Positions 35,296 through 44,291 of a stretch of 64,000 bases of DNA are shown in pieces; position 1 is the stretch's first letter, and each line of letters starts with the position of its first letter. The translations under genes were made by a program, and so were the position numbers. The notes below the pieces were generated by a model. The model had not been told where the DNA came from and ran no database searches. It worked only from the letters and a program-made list of their open reading frames with translations. This DNA is from Streptomyces piniterrae (GTDB taxonomy: Bacteria > Actinomycetota > Actinomycetes > Streptomycetales > Streptomycetaceae): positions 558,001 to 622,000 of the forward strand of contig NZ_SUMB01000004.1 in assembly GCF_005048155.1 (NCBI RefSeq), written 5' to 3'.

Positions 35296-37830
35296 CTAGT
35301 CCGAGTGCCCCAACTGGAGGTCGCGTTCGGTGCGTCCGCCGCCCGCGACCTGGAGGACGGTGGCGATCGGCGGGTATCCGGCGGCGATCACGGTGTACTC
35401 GCCGGCCGACAGGTCGACGAAGCGGAACAGGCCGTCGGGTCCGGTCGTGGTGGTGTCGACGACGTTTCCTGCCGCGTCCATGAGCGTGACCCGGGCGTCC
35501 TCGACGGGGCGGCCGCCGCCGGCCCGTACGGTCCCGCGCAGTACCGCGCCGCCGGCGAGTTCGATGTCCTGCCGGGTCTCGCGGGACGCCTGGACGGTCA
35601 CCGGGAGGGCGGTGGGCCGGAAGGCCGGGGCGCTGGAGGCCAGGGTGTATTCGCCTGCCACCAAGTCGCCGATGACATAGCCGCCTTCGCGCCCGCTGCG
35701 GGTGGTCGCGACCACGTCGCCGCGTACGTCGGTGAGGGTGACCATGGCATCGCGGACGGGCGTGCCGTCGGCGGTGGTGACGGAGCCGGCGAGACGTCCG
35801 GCGCCGCCGAGCACCACATCCAGCTCGACCGGCCGCTCGCCGACGGTGACGCTGACCGCCTGCGGCTGGTGGCCGCCCGCGGCCGCGATCAGCACATACG
35901 CGCCGGCGCCCGGCGTGCTCAGCGCGTACCGTCCGTCCTCGCCGGTGGCGCCGCGGCCGATCTGCCGGCCGGCGACGTCGATGAGGGTGAGTGCGGCGCG
36001 CGGCACGATCGTGCCGTCGTGGTGCTGGACGGTTCCGCATACCGGGGTTCCGGCCGTGGCCGGGGCGTGCCCCGCGGTGTAGGGGCGGGCGTAAGTCGCC
36101 ACGGATCCATAGGAGTTGGCGGGCGAGGCATACGAGGCGGACGCAGCGGATGCGGTGGCCGGTTCGGCGGAGCGTGCCGGTGGCACGGTGGCGGAGGTCT
36201 CCGGGTCGCCGTACGGCGCGTGCGGGGGCTGCGGGGCCTGCGAAGCGTGAGAGGCGTGGGACACCAGGGGGTTCTCTTTCAGGAAGAGGGCGAACAGGAA
36301 GCCCAGGACGAGCACCGGCACGAGGTAGAGGAAGAGCCGCGGCATGCTCAGCACATGCGCGGTGACGTAGTTGTCACGGACCGCGTCGGGCAGTGCGCGC
36401 ACCAGCAGCGGAGTGATCGACTCCGGTGCCGGCGGTCGCACGTGCCCGGCCGGTGCGGGGGCGTACTGGGCGGCCACGCGGTTGGCGAAGAAGGCGCAGA
36501 AGAGAACCGCGCCGACGCTGCCGCCGACCTGCCGGAAGCAGCTGTGGGCGGCGCCGCCGAGGCCGGCCCGGCGTACGGAGTTCTGCACGGCGAGCACCAG
36601 CACCGGCAGGACGAAGCCGATACCGAGGCCGAGAATGCCCGCCCAGAGGCTGTAGACCTCGCGTGAGGTGTCCCGCGCCATCTGGGACAGCAGCCACATC
36701 CCCTCGCCGGCCACCGCGCAGCCGAGGATCGGGAAGACCCGGTAGTGGCCGGTGCGGCTGATGATCCGCCCGGAGACGGTCGCTGCGGTCACCAGCCCGA
36801 CCGTCATGGGCAGCATCAGCAGCCCGGCCGCCACGGCCGTGCCGCCGCCGACCATGCGCGGGAAGGCCGGCAGATAGCTGCCGGCGCCGAAGAGCGCGAG
36901 ACCGACGGCGGCACCGACGAGCCCGGTGACGTTGAAGAACGCGTCGCGGAACAGCCGGAGCGGGAGCAGCGGTTCGGCGGCGAAGTACTCGACGGACAGG
37001 AACATCAGGGCGGTGCCGAGCCCTCCGATGACGAGCCCGAGAATGATCCGCGAGTTCCAGGCGTACTCCGTACCGCCCCAACCGGTCAGCAGCACCAGGC
37101 AGGCGACGAACGCGACGAGCAGCAGCGCACCGGCGATGTCCAGCCGGGGGCGGCGGACGAGCCTGGGCAGCCTGAGGGCGAACGCGATCAGGAGGACCGT
37201 CAGCAGCCCGAACGGGACATTGAGGTAGAAGGCCCAGCGCCATGAGGCGTGTTGGACGCAGAGGCCGCCGGCCAGCGGCCCGGCCGCGAGGGCGAGTCCG
37301 AAGGCGGTGCCGATCAGCCCCGTGCAGCGGCCGCGCACCCACGGCGGCACGATGGCGACGACGATCGCCTGGGCGCCGATCAGGACTCCGCCGGCGCCCG
37401 CGCCCTGGACGACCCGGAAGATGATCAGCTCATCCATGGAGCGGGACCAGCCGGTCAGCGCCGAGCCGGCGAGGAAGACCAGGACCGCGGAGAGAAAGAG
37501 GGCCTTGCGGCCGAAGAGGTCGCCGAGCTTCCCGAAGACCGGCAGACCGACGGCCGTGGCCAGCAGATAGCCCGTCACGGGCCAGGACATCGTGTCCCGT
37601 CCGTGCAGCTCACCGGCGATTCTCGGGAGCGCGGTGGCGAGGAGGGTCTGGTCGAGGGCCGCGAGCAGCAGCGTCAGCAGCAGGCCCGCGAAGACGGTAC
37701 GGACACGGGCCGGGCTCAGCGGGAAGTCCGCGGCACCGCCCGGGTCCTGCCAGGGGTCCGTATCGGGCACCGGGCCTCGGGCGGGCGACCCGGGCCGTGC
37801 GCCGCGTTTCCTCAGGGTGGTCCCGCCCAC
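35296..37830 (-). CDS. MFS drug exporter (EmrB/QacA, 14 TM) with C-terminal carboxypeptidase-regulatory-like repeats
   Basis: 844 residues. The first 510 or so form a DHA2 MFS transporter: LDQTLLATALPRIAGEL in TM1, motif A-like GKLGDLFGRKALF, and motif C in TM5. A Pro/Ser/Ala/Tyr-rich linker follows, then three beta-sandwich repeats at about 595-674, 675-758 and 759-844. Each has the GEDGRYAL / GREGGYVIG / GPDGLFRF turn and a G-A-Y/E-Y strand of CarboxypepD_reg domains. With 14 helices both ends face the cytoplasm, so the repeats are probably inside, which is unusual for this domain. GTG 37830 has GGGGAG upstream. The substrate is unknown. Confidence 0.92.
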   Translation of the reverse strand: MGGTTLRKRGARPGSPARGPVPDTDPWQDPGGAADFPLSPARVRTVFAGLLLTLLLAALDQTLLATALPRIAGELHGRDTMSWPVTGYLLATAVGLPVFGKLGDLFGRKALFLSAVLVFLAGSALTGWSRSMDELIIFRVVQGAGAGGVLIGAQAIVVAIVPPWVRGRCTGLIGTAFGLALAAGPLAGGLCVQHASWRWAFYLNVPFGLLTVLLIAFALRLPRLVRRPRLDIAGALLLVAFVACLVLLTGWGGTEYAWNSRIILGLVIGGLGTALMFLSVEYFAAEPLLPLRLFRDAFFNVTGLVGAAVGLALFGAGSYLPAFPRMVGGGTAVAAGLLMLPMTVGLVTAATVSGRIISRTGHYRVFPILGCAVAGEGMWLLSQMARDTSREVYSLWAGILGLGIGFVLPVLVLAVQNSVRRAGLGGAAHSCFRQVGGSVGAVLFCAFFANRVAAQYAPAPAGHVRPPAPESITPLLVRALPDAVRDNYVTAHVLSMPRLFLYLVPVLVLGFLFALFLKENPLVSHASHASQAPQPPHAPYGDPETSATVPPARSAEPATASAASASYASPANSYGSVATYARPYTAGHAPATAGTPVCGTVQHHDGTIVPRAALTLIDVAGRQIGRGATGEDGRYALSTPGAGAYVLIAAAGGHQPQAVSVTVGERPVELDVVLGGAGRLAGSVTTADGTPVRDAMVTLTDVRGDVVATTRSGREGGYVIGDLVAGEYTLASSAPAFRPTALPVTVQASRETRQDIELAGGAVLRGTVRAGGGRPVEDARVTLMDAAGNVVDTTTTGPDGLFRFVDLSAGEYTVIAAGYPPIATVLQVAGGGRTERDLQLGHSD

Positions 37831-37928
37831 GTACTGCTCCCCTCGTCACGCCTGCTGTCGGCGCCCATTTCTCGCATCGGGCAACAACAGCGATCAAGCG
37901 GGACGATTCGAGCGTGCGGGGCGGGAAC

Positions 37929-37969
37929 TGACGTCAAGTACGTTGCCCGGGGTGCCTATTGGGCGCCCA
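37929..37969. promoter_or_regulatory. Palindromes upstream of the MFS exporter gene
   Basis: In the 258 bp gap, TGACGTCA (37929-37936) and TGGGCGCCCA (37960-37969) are perfect dyads about 100-140 bp upstream of the exporter start. They may be sites for an unlinked repressor. The rest of the gap shows no gene. Confidence 0.35.
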
Positions 37970-38088
37970 TCAGGGGTTTCCGTGCCGCGACCGCCCGGCG
38001 GACCGGGCAGCGCGGCGCGGCGGAAACCACCCGAACCGGTGAGCGCCACGAGACCCCGAGAGAGGGGGTTGCGGAGCGAAGGCGCCGC

Positions 38089-38532
38089 TCACTTCTCCAT
38101 CTCGGTGGCGAGGTTGGCGAGGATCGCGTCGTAGATCCGGCCGAGGCCCTTGGGCGCGAAGGTCCGCTCGAAGAAGCCGCCGATACCGCTCGCGCCCTGC
38201 CAGGTGGTGGTGACGACGACATTGGCGCGCTTGTCGCCGGTCGGCGTGACGACCCAGGTGGTCACCATCGAGGAGTTGCGGTCCTTCTCCACCAGCTGGC
38301 CGTCGGTCGGCTCGTCGACCTCCAGCAGACAGTCACGCACCCGCTTGCTCGTGGCCTGGAGCTTCCAGTGGACGAGGGTGCCCTTGCCGTCGCCGCCCTC
38401 GCGGACCTCGTACTCGCTGAAGTGCTCGGGCAGCAGCTTCTGGCGCGTGCCGCTGTAGTCGGCGAGCGCGTCGAACACGTCCTCCGGGTCCGCCGCGATC
38501 TCGCGCTGCGTGGTGGCCTCGACCTGACCCAT
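38089..38532 (-). CDS. SRPBCC family protein
   Basis: 147 residues. The START-like fold pattern is clear from the N-terminal VEATTQREIAADPEDVFDAL to the C-terminal helix FERTFAPKGLGRIYDAILA. Proteins of this type bind hydrophobic ligands or act as polyketide cyclase/dehydrase relatives, and the substrate is unknown. ATG 38532 follows GGAGG. It diverges from the radical SAM gene and shares the intergenic region with the LexA-type box. Confidence 0.85.
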   Translation of the reverse strand: MGQVEATTQREIAADPEDVFDALADYSGTRQKLLPEHFSEYEVREGGDGKGTLVHWKLQATSKRVRDCLLEVDEPTDGQLVEKDRNSSMVTTWVVTPTGDKRANVVVTTTWQGASGIGGFFERTFAPKGLGRIYDAILANLATEMEK

Positions 38533-38615
38533 GTGTGTCTTCCTCCAGTAGTCGGCTGCCGGTCTACGGTGCGCCGCCAAGCCAACCACCACTGGGGGGC
38601 CCGCCCAAAATCGGG

Positions 38616-38649
38616 TTGACAGACACTAAGGGAACACGTGTTCTATTAT
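38616..38649 (+). promoter_or_regulatory. LexA-type (SOS) box in the promoter of the radical SAM gene
   Basis: GAACACGTGTTC (38632-38643) is a perfect 12-bp palindrome of the GAAC-N4-GTTC form recognised by LexA of Gram-positive and actinobacterial species. It lies between a consensus -35 TTGACA (38616-38621) and a -10-like TATTAT (38644-38649; spacer 22, longer than ideal), so a bound repressor would block the promoter. Confidence 0.7.
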
Positions 38650-38766
38650 CGAGTCGGGGGGCTCGCCCGAATTCACGACCGGAGCCACGACCGGTCGCGA
38701 CACGAATCCCTGCACGACCTCGGCAGGACCACTGCACGATCTCGGCAGGACGCAGAAGGAGGCCCG

Positions 38767-39840
38767 ATGCGCTGGGACAATCTGGGCGACGGCGGCTCCG
38801 CGCTGTTCGGCACCGACGTCGTCAGCCGGACGATCGACACCCCCGAATTTCGCGGCATCACCTTCCACGAGGTGCGCGCACGCTCGATCGTGAACCGCGT
38901 GCCGGGCGCCTCCCGCATGCCGTTCGAATGGACCGTGAACCCCTACCGGGGTTGCAGCCACGCCTGCGTCTACTGCTTCGCGCGCAAGACACACAGCTAT
39001 CTCGACCTGGACACCGGCCTCGGCTTCGACTCGCAGATCGTGGTGAAGGTCAACGCCCCCGAACTGCTGCGCCGCGAGCTGACCGCGCGCCGCTGGCGCG
39101 GTGACCACATAGCCATGGGCACGAACGTCGACTGCTACCAGAGGGCGGAGGGACGGTACGGCCTGATGCCCGGCATCATCACGGCGCTGCGCGACCACGC
39201 CAACCCCTTCTCGATCCTCACCAAGGGCACCCTCATCCTCCGCGATCTGGATCTCCTGCGACAGGCCGCCGAGGTCACCGACGTCGGCATCTCCGTCTCC
39301 GTGGGCTTCCTGGACCGCGAGCTGTGGCGCACGGTCGAGCCCGGCACCCCCGCCCCGGAGCGCCGCCTGGACGTGGTGCGCACGCTCACCGCGCACGGCA
39401 TCCCCTGCGGCGTACTGATGGCACCGGTGATCCCCTTCCTGGGCGACGCACCGGACCAGCTGCGCGCCACGGTCCGGGCCGTCGCGGAGGCCGGCGCCGG
39501 CTCGGTGACCCCGCTCGTACTGCATCTGCGGCCGGGCGCCCGCGAGTGGTTCATGGCGTGGCTCGGCCACCACCACCCCCCTCTGGTGCGCCGCTACGAG
39601 CGGATGTACGCGGACGGCGCCTACGCCCCCAAGTGGTACCAGCGCCGAATAACCCGCCAGGTCCACGAACTCGCCACGGAATACGGCATCGGCCCGTACC
39701 GCCCCGGTGAACACCGGGGCATCACCGCGCGCCCCGAAGAGCCCGCCGGACTTCCGGACCCCACCGCTTCCTCCGGCTCCCCCGCCTCTTCCGCCGCCGC
39801 CAACTCCCCTTCGGAACCCACCCAGTTGACGTTGCTCTGA
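38767..39840 (+). CDS. Radical SAM protein, Rv2578c/SplB-like family
   Basis: 357 residues. The 4Fe-4S cluster motif is CSHACVYC (Cys63, Cys67, Cys70), a CxxxCxxC arrangement within the NPYRGCSHACVYCFARKTH block typical of the COG1533 SplB-like group. A distinctive FEWTVNPYRG precedes it. It probably generates a 5'-deoxyadenosyl radical; whether it repairs DNA like spore photoproduct lyase is unknown. The C-terminus has a low-complexity Ser/Pro tail. ATG 38767 has AAGGAGG. The upstream SOS box suggests DNA-damage induction. Confidence 0.9.
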   Translation: MRWDNLGDGGSALFGTDVVSRTIDTPEFRGITFHEVRARSIVNRVPGASRMPFEWTVNPYRGCSHACVYCFARKTHSYLDLDTGLGFDSQIVVKVNAPELLRRELTARRWRGDHIAMGTNVDCYQRAEGRYGLMPGIITALRDHANPFSILTKGTLILRDLDLLRQAAEVTDVGISVSVGFLDRELWRTVEPGTPAPERRLDVVRTLTAHGIPCGVLMAPVIPFLGDAPDQLRATVRAVAEAGAGSVTPLVLHLRPGAREWFMAWLGHHHPPLVRRYERMYADGAYAPKWYQRRITRQVHELATEYGIGPYRPGEHRGITARPEEPAGLPDPTASSGSPASSAAANSPSEPTQLTLL

Positions 39841-39862
39841 CGGGAGAGGAGGGCTCCTCGGG

Positions 39863-39918
39863 CGGGAATACCTCCCCCTGCCCCCGCGTTCGGGAATACC
39901 TCCCCCTCCCCCCGCGTT
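39863..39918. repeat. 28-bp tandem duplication
   Basis: Two adjacent 28-bp copies (39863-39890 and 39891-39918) differ at one base, each starting CGGGAATACC. They follow the stop of the radical SAM gene. Confidence 0.75.
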
Positions 39919-39943
39919 GTGGACCCGCAGGGGGCCCTCCCAA

Positions 39944-39977
39944 CCCTTAGGGGATCTGTTCGAACATCCCCTAAGGG
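39944..39977. terminator. Strong bidirectional terminator hairpin
   Basis: CCCTTAGGGGAT (39944-39955) and its exact complement ATCCCCTAAGGG (39966-39977) are separated by CTGTTCGAAC, whose 3' eight bases are themselves palindromic. It lies between the convergent radical SAM and MerR genes. Confidence 0.75.
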
Positions 39978-40020
39978 ACAACCACCCCAACCGGGCCCGG
40001 AAAGCGGCGAGCCCGGCCCC

Positions 40021-40377
40021 CTACGTAGCGGCCGGAACCTCCGCCAGCGCCCGCGCGAGCCGGTTCCGCGCCTCCATCTGGGCGGCGATCCGCTCGTCGA
40101 TGGCGGCGAGCCGCTCGCGGGCGATACGCAGCCCCTCGGGCGACGGCGGGCCGCTGGTCATATCGCCGTCCAGACAGTCCGTGAAGCAGCGGACGTCGGC
40201 GAGCGTGAGCCCGGCGTCCAGAAGGTGGCGGATGTTGCGGACGCGTACGACCGCGCGCCCGTCGTAGACGCGGTAGCCGTTCGCCGCCCGCTCCGAGCCG
40301 ATCAGCCCCTCGCGCTCGTAGTTGCGCAGCGCGCGCGGCGACGCCCCCGTGATCTGCGCCAGCTCCCCGATCCGCAC
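40021..40377 (-). CDS. MerR family transcriptional regulator
   Basis: 118 residues. The N-terminal winged helix is textbook (MRIGELAQITGASPRALRNY ... NGYRVY), followed by a coiled-coil dimer helix. A single Cys pair (CFTDC, near 83-87) lies in the effector region. That is not the cysteine pattern of mercury or copper sensors, so the effector is unclear. GTG 40377 follows GGAGGGAAGG. It is 67 bp downstream of the SDR gene on the same strand and may control it. Confidence 0.9.
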   Translation of the reverse strand: MRIGELAQITGASPRALRNYEREGLIGSERAANGYRVYDGRAVVRVRNIRHLLDAGLTLADVRCFTDCLDGDMTSGPPSPEGLRIARERLAAIDERIAAQMEARNRLARALAEVPAAT

Positions 40378-40444
40378 CGGACCACCTTCCCTCCGGAGCC
40401 GTTTCTACCAGGTGCCGACGGGCCGCCCCCGCGCCCCGGTCCGC

Positions 40445-41230
40445 TCAGCCGACCACCGCTCCCCCGTCGACCGGAAGGATCACCCCCGTCACAAAGGACG
40501 CGGACGGCGCAGCGAGCTGTGTGACGGCCCAGGCCACTTCCTCGGGGCGGCCGACCCGCCCCATGGGCGTGTGCTCGATCTGCCACTTCCGTATGGCCGC
40601 CCGCTGCTCCGGCGACCAGCCCTGGTGCAGGGCGATCGGGGTCTCGATCGCCCCGGGTGCGACGGCGACGACCCGGATGCCGCGCGGTGCGAGCTCCACC
40701 GCCCAGCTGCGGGTGAGGAGTTCGAGCCCGGTCTTGGTCGCGGCATAGACCGAGTTGCCCGGCCAGCCCCGCTGCCCGACCGAGGTACTGAGGTTCACCA
40801 CGACCCCGCCGGTCCGCTCCAGATGCGGCACGGCCTCCTGGGTGAGCAGCACCGGCGCGACGAGATTGGTCGCCAGCAGCGGAGCCAGCTGCTCCTTGGT
40901 GTAGGCGCCGAGCGCGCCGTCACCCACCACGGCGGCGTTGTTGACCAGTACGTCCACCCGCCCGTACGTCTCGGCGACCTGCCGTACGAGATCCTCCGGT
41001 GCGCCGTCCGCGGTGATGTCGGCCGGGTACGGGACGATCTCGCCGCTCCCGGCGGCTGCCGCCGTCTCCGCCAGCGGTTCGGCCCGGCGGCCCACCGCCA
41101 CCACCCGCGCGCCCTCCGCCGCGAAGGCACGCGCGGTGGCCCGCCCGATTCCCGTACCGGCTCCGGTGACGATCACGACCCTGCTCTGTGCTGCGGGCAC
41201 ACCGGGCCCGGCACTCGTTGCGTGTTCCAT
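40445..41230 (-). CDS. SDR family NAD(P)-dependent oxidoreductase
   Basis: 261 residues, a classical short-chain dehydrogenase. The cofactor motif TGAGTGIG lies at 22-29, NNAA near 97-100, a catalytic Ser around 148/150, and YAATK with Tyr162 and Lys166. An Arg pair after the second strand (GRRAEPL) suggests NADPH preference. The substrate cannot be predicted. ATG 41230; the MerR gene is next on the same strand. Confidence 0.92.
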   Translation of the reverse strand: MEHATSAGPGVPAAQSRVVIVTGAGTGIGRATARAFAAEGARVVAVGRRAEPLAETAAAAGSGEIVPYPADITADGAPEDLVRQVAETYGRVDVLVNNAAVVGDGALGAYTKEQLAPLLATNLVAPVLLTQEAVPHLERTGGVVVNLSTSVGQRGWPGNSVYAATKTGLELLTRSWAVELAPRGIRVVAVAPGAIETPIALHQGWSPEQRAAIRKWQIEHTPMGRVGRPEEVAWAVTQLAAPSASFVTGVILPVDGGAVVG

Positions 41231-41265
41231 GGCGGGAGTGTCGAACGTTGCCCTTGGGGTCAAGG

Positions 41266-41943
41266 TCAAGCGGGCCCGCCGGCCGGACCGCCGGCCTCCT
41301 CTCCGTCGCCCTTCTCGGCGCCGTCCGCCCGCACCCCGACCTCCTCGTGGACCCCCAGCCGCGCCAGCGACGCCGCGGCCGCGGCCGCCAGGCGGGGGTG
41401 GGCGACGGCGGCGGTGAGGGTGGGGACGGCGCGGCGGTCTCCCAGGGCACCGAGGCCCTCGACGCAGGCGAGGGCCACCCGCCAGTACGGGGTGTGCGGG
41501 GTGAGCAATCGTTCCAGCGTGGCGATCAGGGCCGGTACGGACTGCGGGGCGCGGAGTTCGGCGAGCAGGCGTACGGGGTGCAGGGCGTACGCGGTGCGCA
41601 GCGGGTTGGTGGCGAGTGCGGCGGCGGCGCGGGCGGTGCGCGGGTCGCCGAGCCGCCCCAGCGCGTGGGCGGCGGTGGCGCAGCGCACCGGTTCCCGGTA
41701 GTTCAGCAGCAGGACGAGCGTTTCGAAGGCCCGTTTGTCGCCGGCACAGCCGAGGACGAAGGCGGCGATCTCCCTGGCCCACAGGGGCCGCTCGACGGCG
41801 ACCAGCATCCGGGCCAGTTCCTCCCGCCCGGCCGGGGTGTTCTTGCGGGCGAGTCCCAGCAGCCGCTCGTAGGCGACCAGATCCTGCGGTGAGCGGAGCT
41901 CGGTCCGCACCCGGTCCGTCAACTCGTGGAATTGGTCTTCCAT
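41266..41943 (-). CDS. HEAT-repeat protein
   Basis: 225 residues. Repeated helical pairs are visible, for example PVRCATAAHALGRLGDPRTA, then ALACVEGLGALGDRRAVPTL, then HPRLAAAAAASLARLGV. These are typical of HEAT/PBS-lyase-like scaffolds. The C-terminal 25 residues are Gly/Glu/Ala-rich and probably disordered. A protein-protein interaction role is inferred. The start is ATG 41943 with GGGAGGGG about 10 nt upstream. Confidence 0.8.
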   Translation of the reverse strand: MEDQFHELTDRVRTELRSPQDLVAYERLLGLARKNTPAGREELARMLVAVERPLWAREIAAFVLGCAGDKRAFETLVLLLNYREPVRCATAAHALGRLGDPRTARAAAALATNPLRTAYALHPVRLLAELRAPQSVPALIATLERLLTPHTPYWRVALACVEGLGALGDRRAVPTLTAAVAHPRLAAAAAASLARLGVHEEVGVRADGAEKGDGEEAGGPAGGPA

Positions 41944-42331
41944 TTGCTGCACCCCTCCCGTCGGGCCACCACGGATCGCGCGACGTGGCCTGCGCCACAG
42001 CCTAATGACGGCCACTACCCCTGGCGCTCTGGTTACCCACCGGTTAACCTGCTGGAACGAGCAGCACCCCTGCTCGGGCGGCCTGGTGACGCAGCCGCCA
42101 AGAGTGAAGTCGGTTCGGCACAGCACGACACTTTTACGGAGTACACGGCACGGCCCCGGGACAGGGCTTGCCGGTCTCCGGCACCGCCGGCGCTGCCCGC
42201 AGCGCTGCGGCCTTCAGCGGTTCACCGCCGCATCCCGCCGCCGCGTTCTGCTTCTCGCCGCGTCCGCGCGCACACCCCTCAGTCGTCACCTTCTCCCCTG
42301 CCCTCAGGGGAACACCCTCTGGAGTCTCGCG
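41944..42331. other. 388 bp intergenic region upstream of 3-hydroxybutyryl-CoA dehydrogenase
   Basis: Divergent promoter space of the HEAT-repeat and dehydrogenase genes. A perfect GGTTAACC dyad (42042-42049) is present. No supported gene or consensus promoter was found; the rest is GC-rich with no clear structure. Confidence 0.5.
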
Positions 42332-44152
42332 ATGGGCCCTCAGTCCACCCCAGACCTCTCAACTGAAGTCTCCCCCCTGTCCCTTTCCACAGTGGCCGTC
42401 GTCGGTCTCGGCACCATGGGCACCGGTATCGCCGAGGTGCTGACCCGGGCCGGCCGTGAGGTCATCGGCATCGACACCGACGAGACCGCGGCCCGCAACG
42501 CCGTCGCGTCCCTGGAGGCCGCCACCGCCCGCGCCGTGCAGCGCGAGCGGATCACGGAGCGGGAGCGGCAGGACGTCCTGGCCCGCTTCCGTACCTTCTC
42601 CGATCTCCAGGCCGCCTCGGACGCCGATCTCGTCATCGAGGTGGTCCCGGAGGACTACGAGCTCAAGCGGCAGGTCGTCACCGCGCTGGACGGCATCGTC
42701 CGCCCGGAGACGATCATCGCGACCGGCACCAACGCGCTGTCGGTGACCCGGCTGGCCGCCGACTCGCAGCGCCCGGAGCGGGTGCTCGGCCTGCACTTCT
42801 TCAACCCCGCGCCGGCCATGAAGCTGGTCGAGGTGGTCTCCTCGGTGCTGACCGCGCCGGCCGCGGTCGCCGCCGTCACCGAGCTCGCCCGCGACCTGGG
42901 CAAGGACCCGATCGCGGTCGGCGACCGGCCCGGATTCGTCGCCGACGGCCTGCTGTTCGGCTACCTGAACCAGGCCGCCGCGATGTACGAGTCGAAGTAC
43001 GCGACCCGTGAGGACATCGACGCCGCCATGCGGCTGGGCTGCGGGCTGCCGATGGGCCCGCTGGCGCTGCTCGACCTGATCGGGGTGGACACCGCCCGTA
43101 CGGTCCTGGAGGCGATGTACGCCGACTCCCGCGACCGGCTGCACGCCCCCGCGCCGATCCTGGGCCAGCTGGCCGAGGCCGGGCTGACCGGCCGCAAGGC
43201 GGGCCGCGGCTTCTACACCTACGAGGCGCCGGGCAGCGCCACGGTCGTGCCGGACGCGGAGACCCCCGCGGCCGCCGACGGGCAGGCGTCGGGCCGTGAG
43301 GTCCGCAGCGTCGGCGTCGCCGGTTCCGGGACGATGGCGAGCGGTATCGCGGAGGTCTTCGCCAAGGCGGGCTTCCAGGTCGTGCTGGCCGCCCGCAGCC
43401 TGGAGAAGGCGGAGAAGGCTAAGGCCAGGATCACCAAGTCGCTGGGCCGCTCGGTCGACAAGGGCCGGCTCACCGCCGAGGCACGGGATGCCGCGCTTGC
43501 GGCGATCACCCCGGCCGGTTCGCTGGACGCCTTCGCCGAGGTGGACCTGGCCGTCGAGGCGGTCGCCGAGGACCTGGAGATCAAGCAGCAGCTCTTCGCG
43601 ACCCTGGACAAGGTCTGCAAGCCGGGCGCGGTGCTCGCCACCACCACCTCCTCGCTGCCGGTCGTGGCCTGCGCCCGCGCCACCTCGCGCCCGCAGGACG
43701 TCATCGGGATGCACTTCTTCAACCCGGCGCCCGCCATGAAGCTGGTGGAGATCGTCCGTACCGTGCTGACCGCCGACGACGTGCACGCCACCGTGCGCGC
43801 GGTCTGCGCGAAGGTCCGCAAGCACCCGGTGGACTGCGGCGACCGGGCCGGCTTCATCGTCAACGCGCTCCTGTTCCCGTACCTGAACAACGCGATCAAG
43901 ATGGTCCAGGAGCACTACGCCTCGCTGGACGACATCGACGCCGCCATGAAGCTCGGCGGCGGCTACCCGATGGGGCCGTTCGAACTCCTCGACGTCGTCG
44001 GCCTGGATGTCTCCCTGGCCATCGAGAAGGTGCTGCACGCCGAGTTCCGCGACCCCGGGCTCGCCCCGGCGCCGCTGCTGGAGCACCTCGTCGCCGCGGG
44101 CTGCCTCGGCCGCAAGACCGGCCGCGGCTTCCGTGAGTACGCCAGGCGCTGA
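42332..44152 (+). CDS. 3-hydroxybutyryl-CoA dehydrogenase, tandem-domain type
   Basis: 606 residues in two homologous halves. The first (about 18-300) and second (about 325-605) each have a Rossmann start (VGLGTMGTGIAEVL; VAGSGTMASGIAEVF) and the HFFNPAPAMKLVE catalytic block with its His. Both halves therefore look catalytically complete. It makes 3-hydroxybutyryl-CoA from acetoacetyl-CoA, the entry to the ethylmalonyl-CoA pathway encoded downstream. ATG 42332 has GGAG. It is followed by two hairpins, so it is probably a separate transcript from the tetR/ccr genes. Confidence 0.92.
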   Translation: MGPQSTPDLSTEVSPLSLSTVAVVGLGTMGTGIAEVLTRAGREVIGIDTDETAARNAVASLEAATARAVQRERITERERQDVLARFRTFSDLQAASDADLVIEVVPEDYELKRQVVTALDGIVRPETIIATGTNALSVTRLAADSQRPERVLGLHFFNPAPAMKLVEVVSSVLTAPAAVAAVTELARDLGKDPIAVGDRPGFVADGLLFGYLNQAAAMYESKYATREDIDAAMRLGCGLPMGPLALLDLIGVDTARTVLEAMYADSRDRLHAPAPILGQLAEAGLTGRKAGRGFYTYEAPGSATVVPDAETPAAADGQASGREVRSVGVAGSGTMASGIAEVFAKAGFQVVLAARSLEKAEKAKARITKSLGRSVDKGRLTAEARDAALAAITPAGSLDAFAEVDLAVEAVAEDLEIKQQLFATLDKVCKPGAVLATTTSSLPVVACARATSRPQDVIGMHFFNPAPAMKLVEIVRTVLTADDVHATVRAVCAKVRKHPVDCGDRAGFIVNALLFPYLNNAIKMVQEHYASLDDIDAAMKLGGGYPMGPFELLDVVGLDVSLAIEKVLHAEFRDPGLAPAPLLEHLVAAGCLGRKTGRGFREYARR

Positions 44153-44165
44153 CGGGTCGGGGCAC

Positions 44166-44226
44166 CCCCGGCCGAAAGCCGGGGCGGCGTGGGGCGGACT
44201 GCTGGCACCAGCCGGCAGTCCGCCCC
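44166..44226. terminator. Double terminator after the dehydrogenase gene
   Basis: First hairpin: CCCCGGC-CGAAA-GCCGGGG (44166-44184). Second: GGGGCGGACTGCTGGC (44191-44206), 4 nt loop and GCCGGCAGTCCGCCCC (44211-44226), with a single mismatched pair in 16. Two strong stems in a row insulate the dehydrogenase gene from tetR. Confidence 0.8.
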
Positions 44227-44291
44227 AGGTCAGGGGGGCGGAGCTGGCACCGAATGCCACAGCCGGCAGCAATATGCAGTACCGTCCCCAC

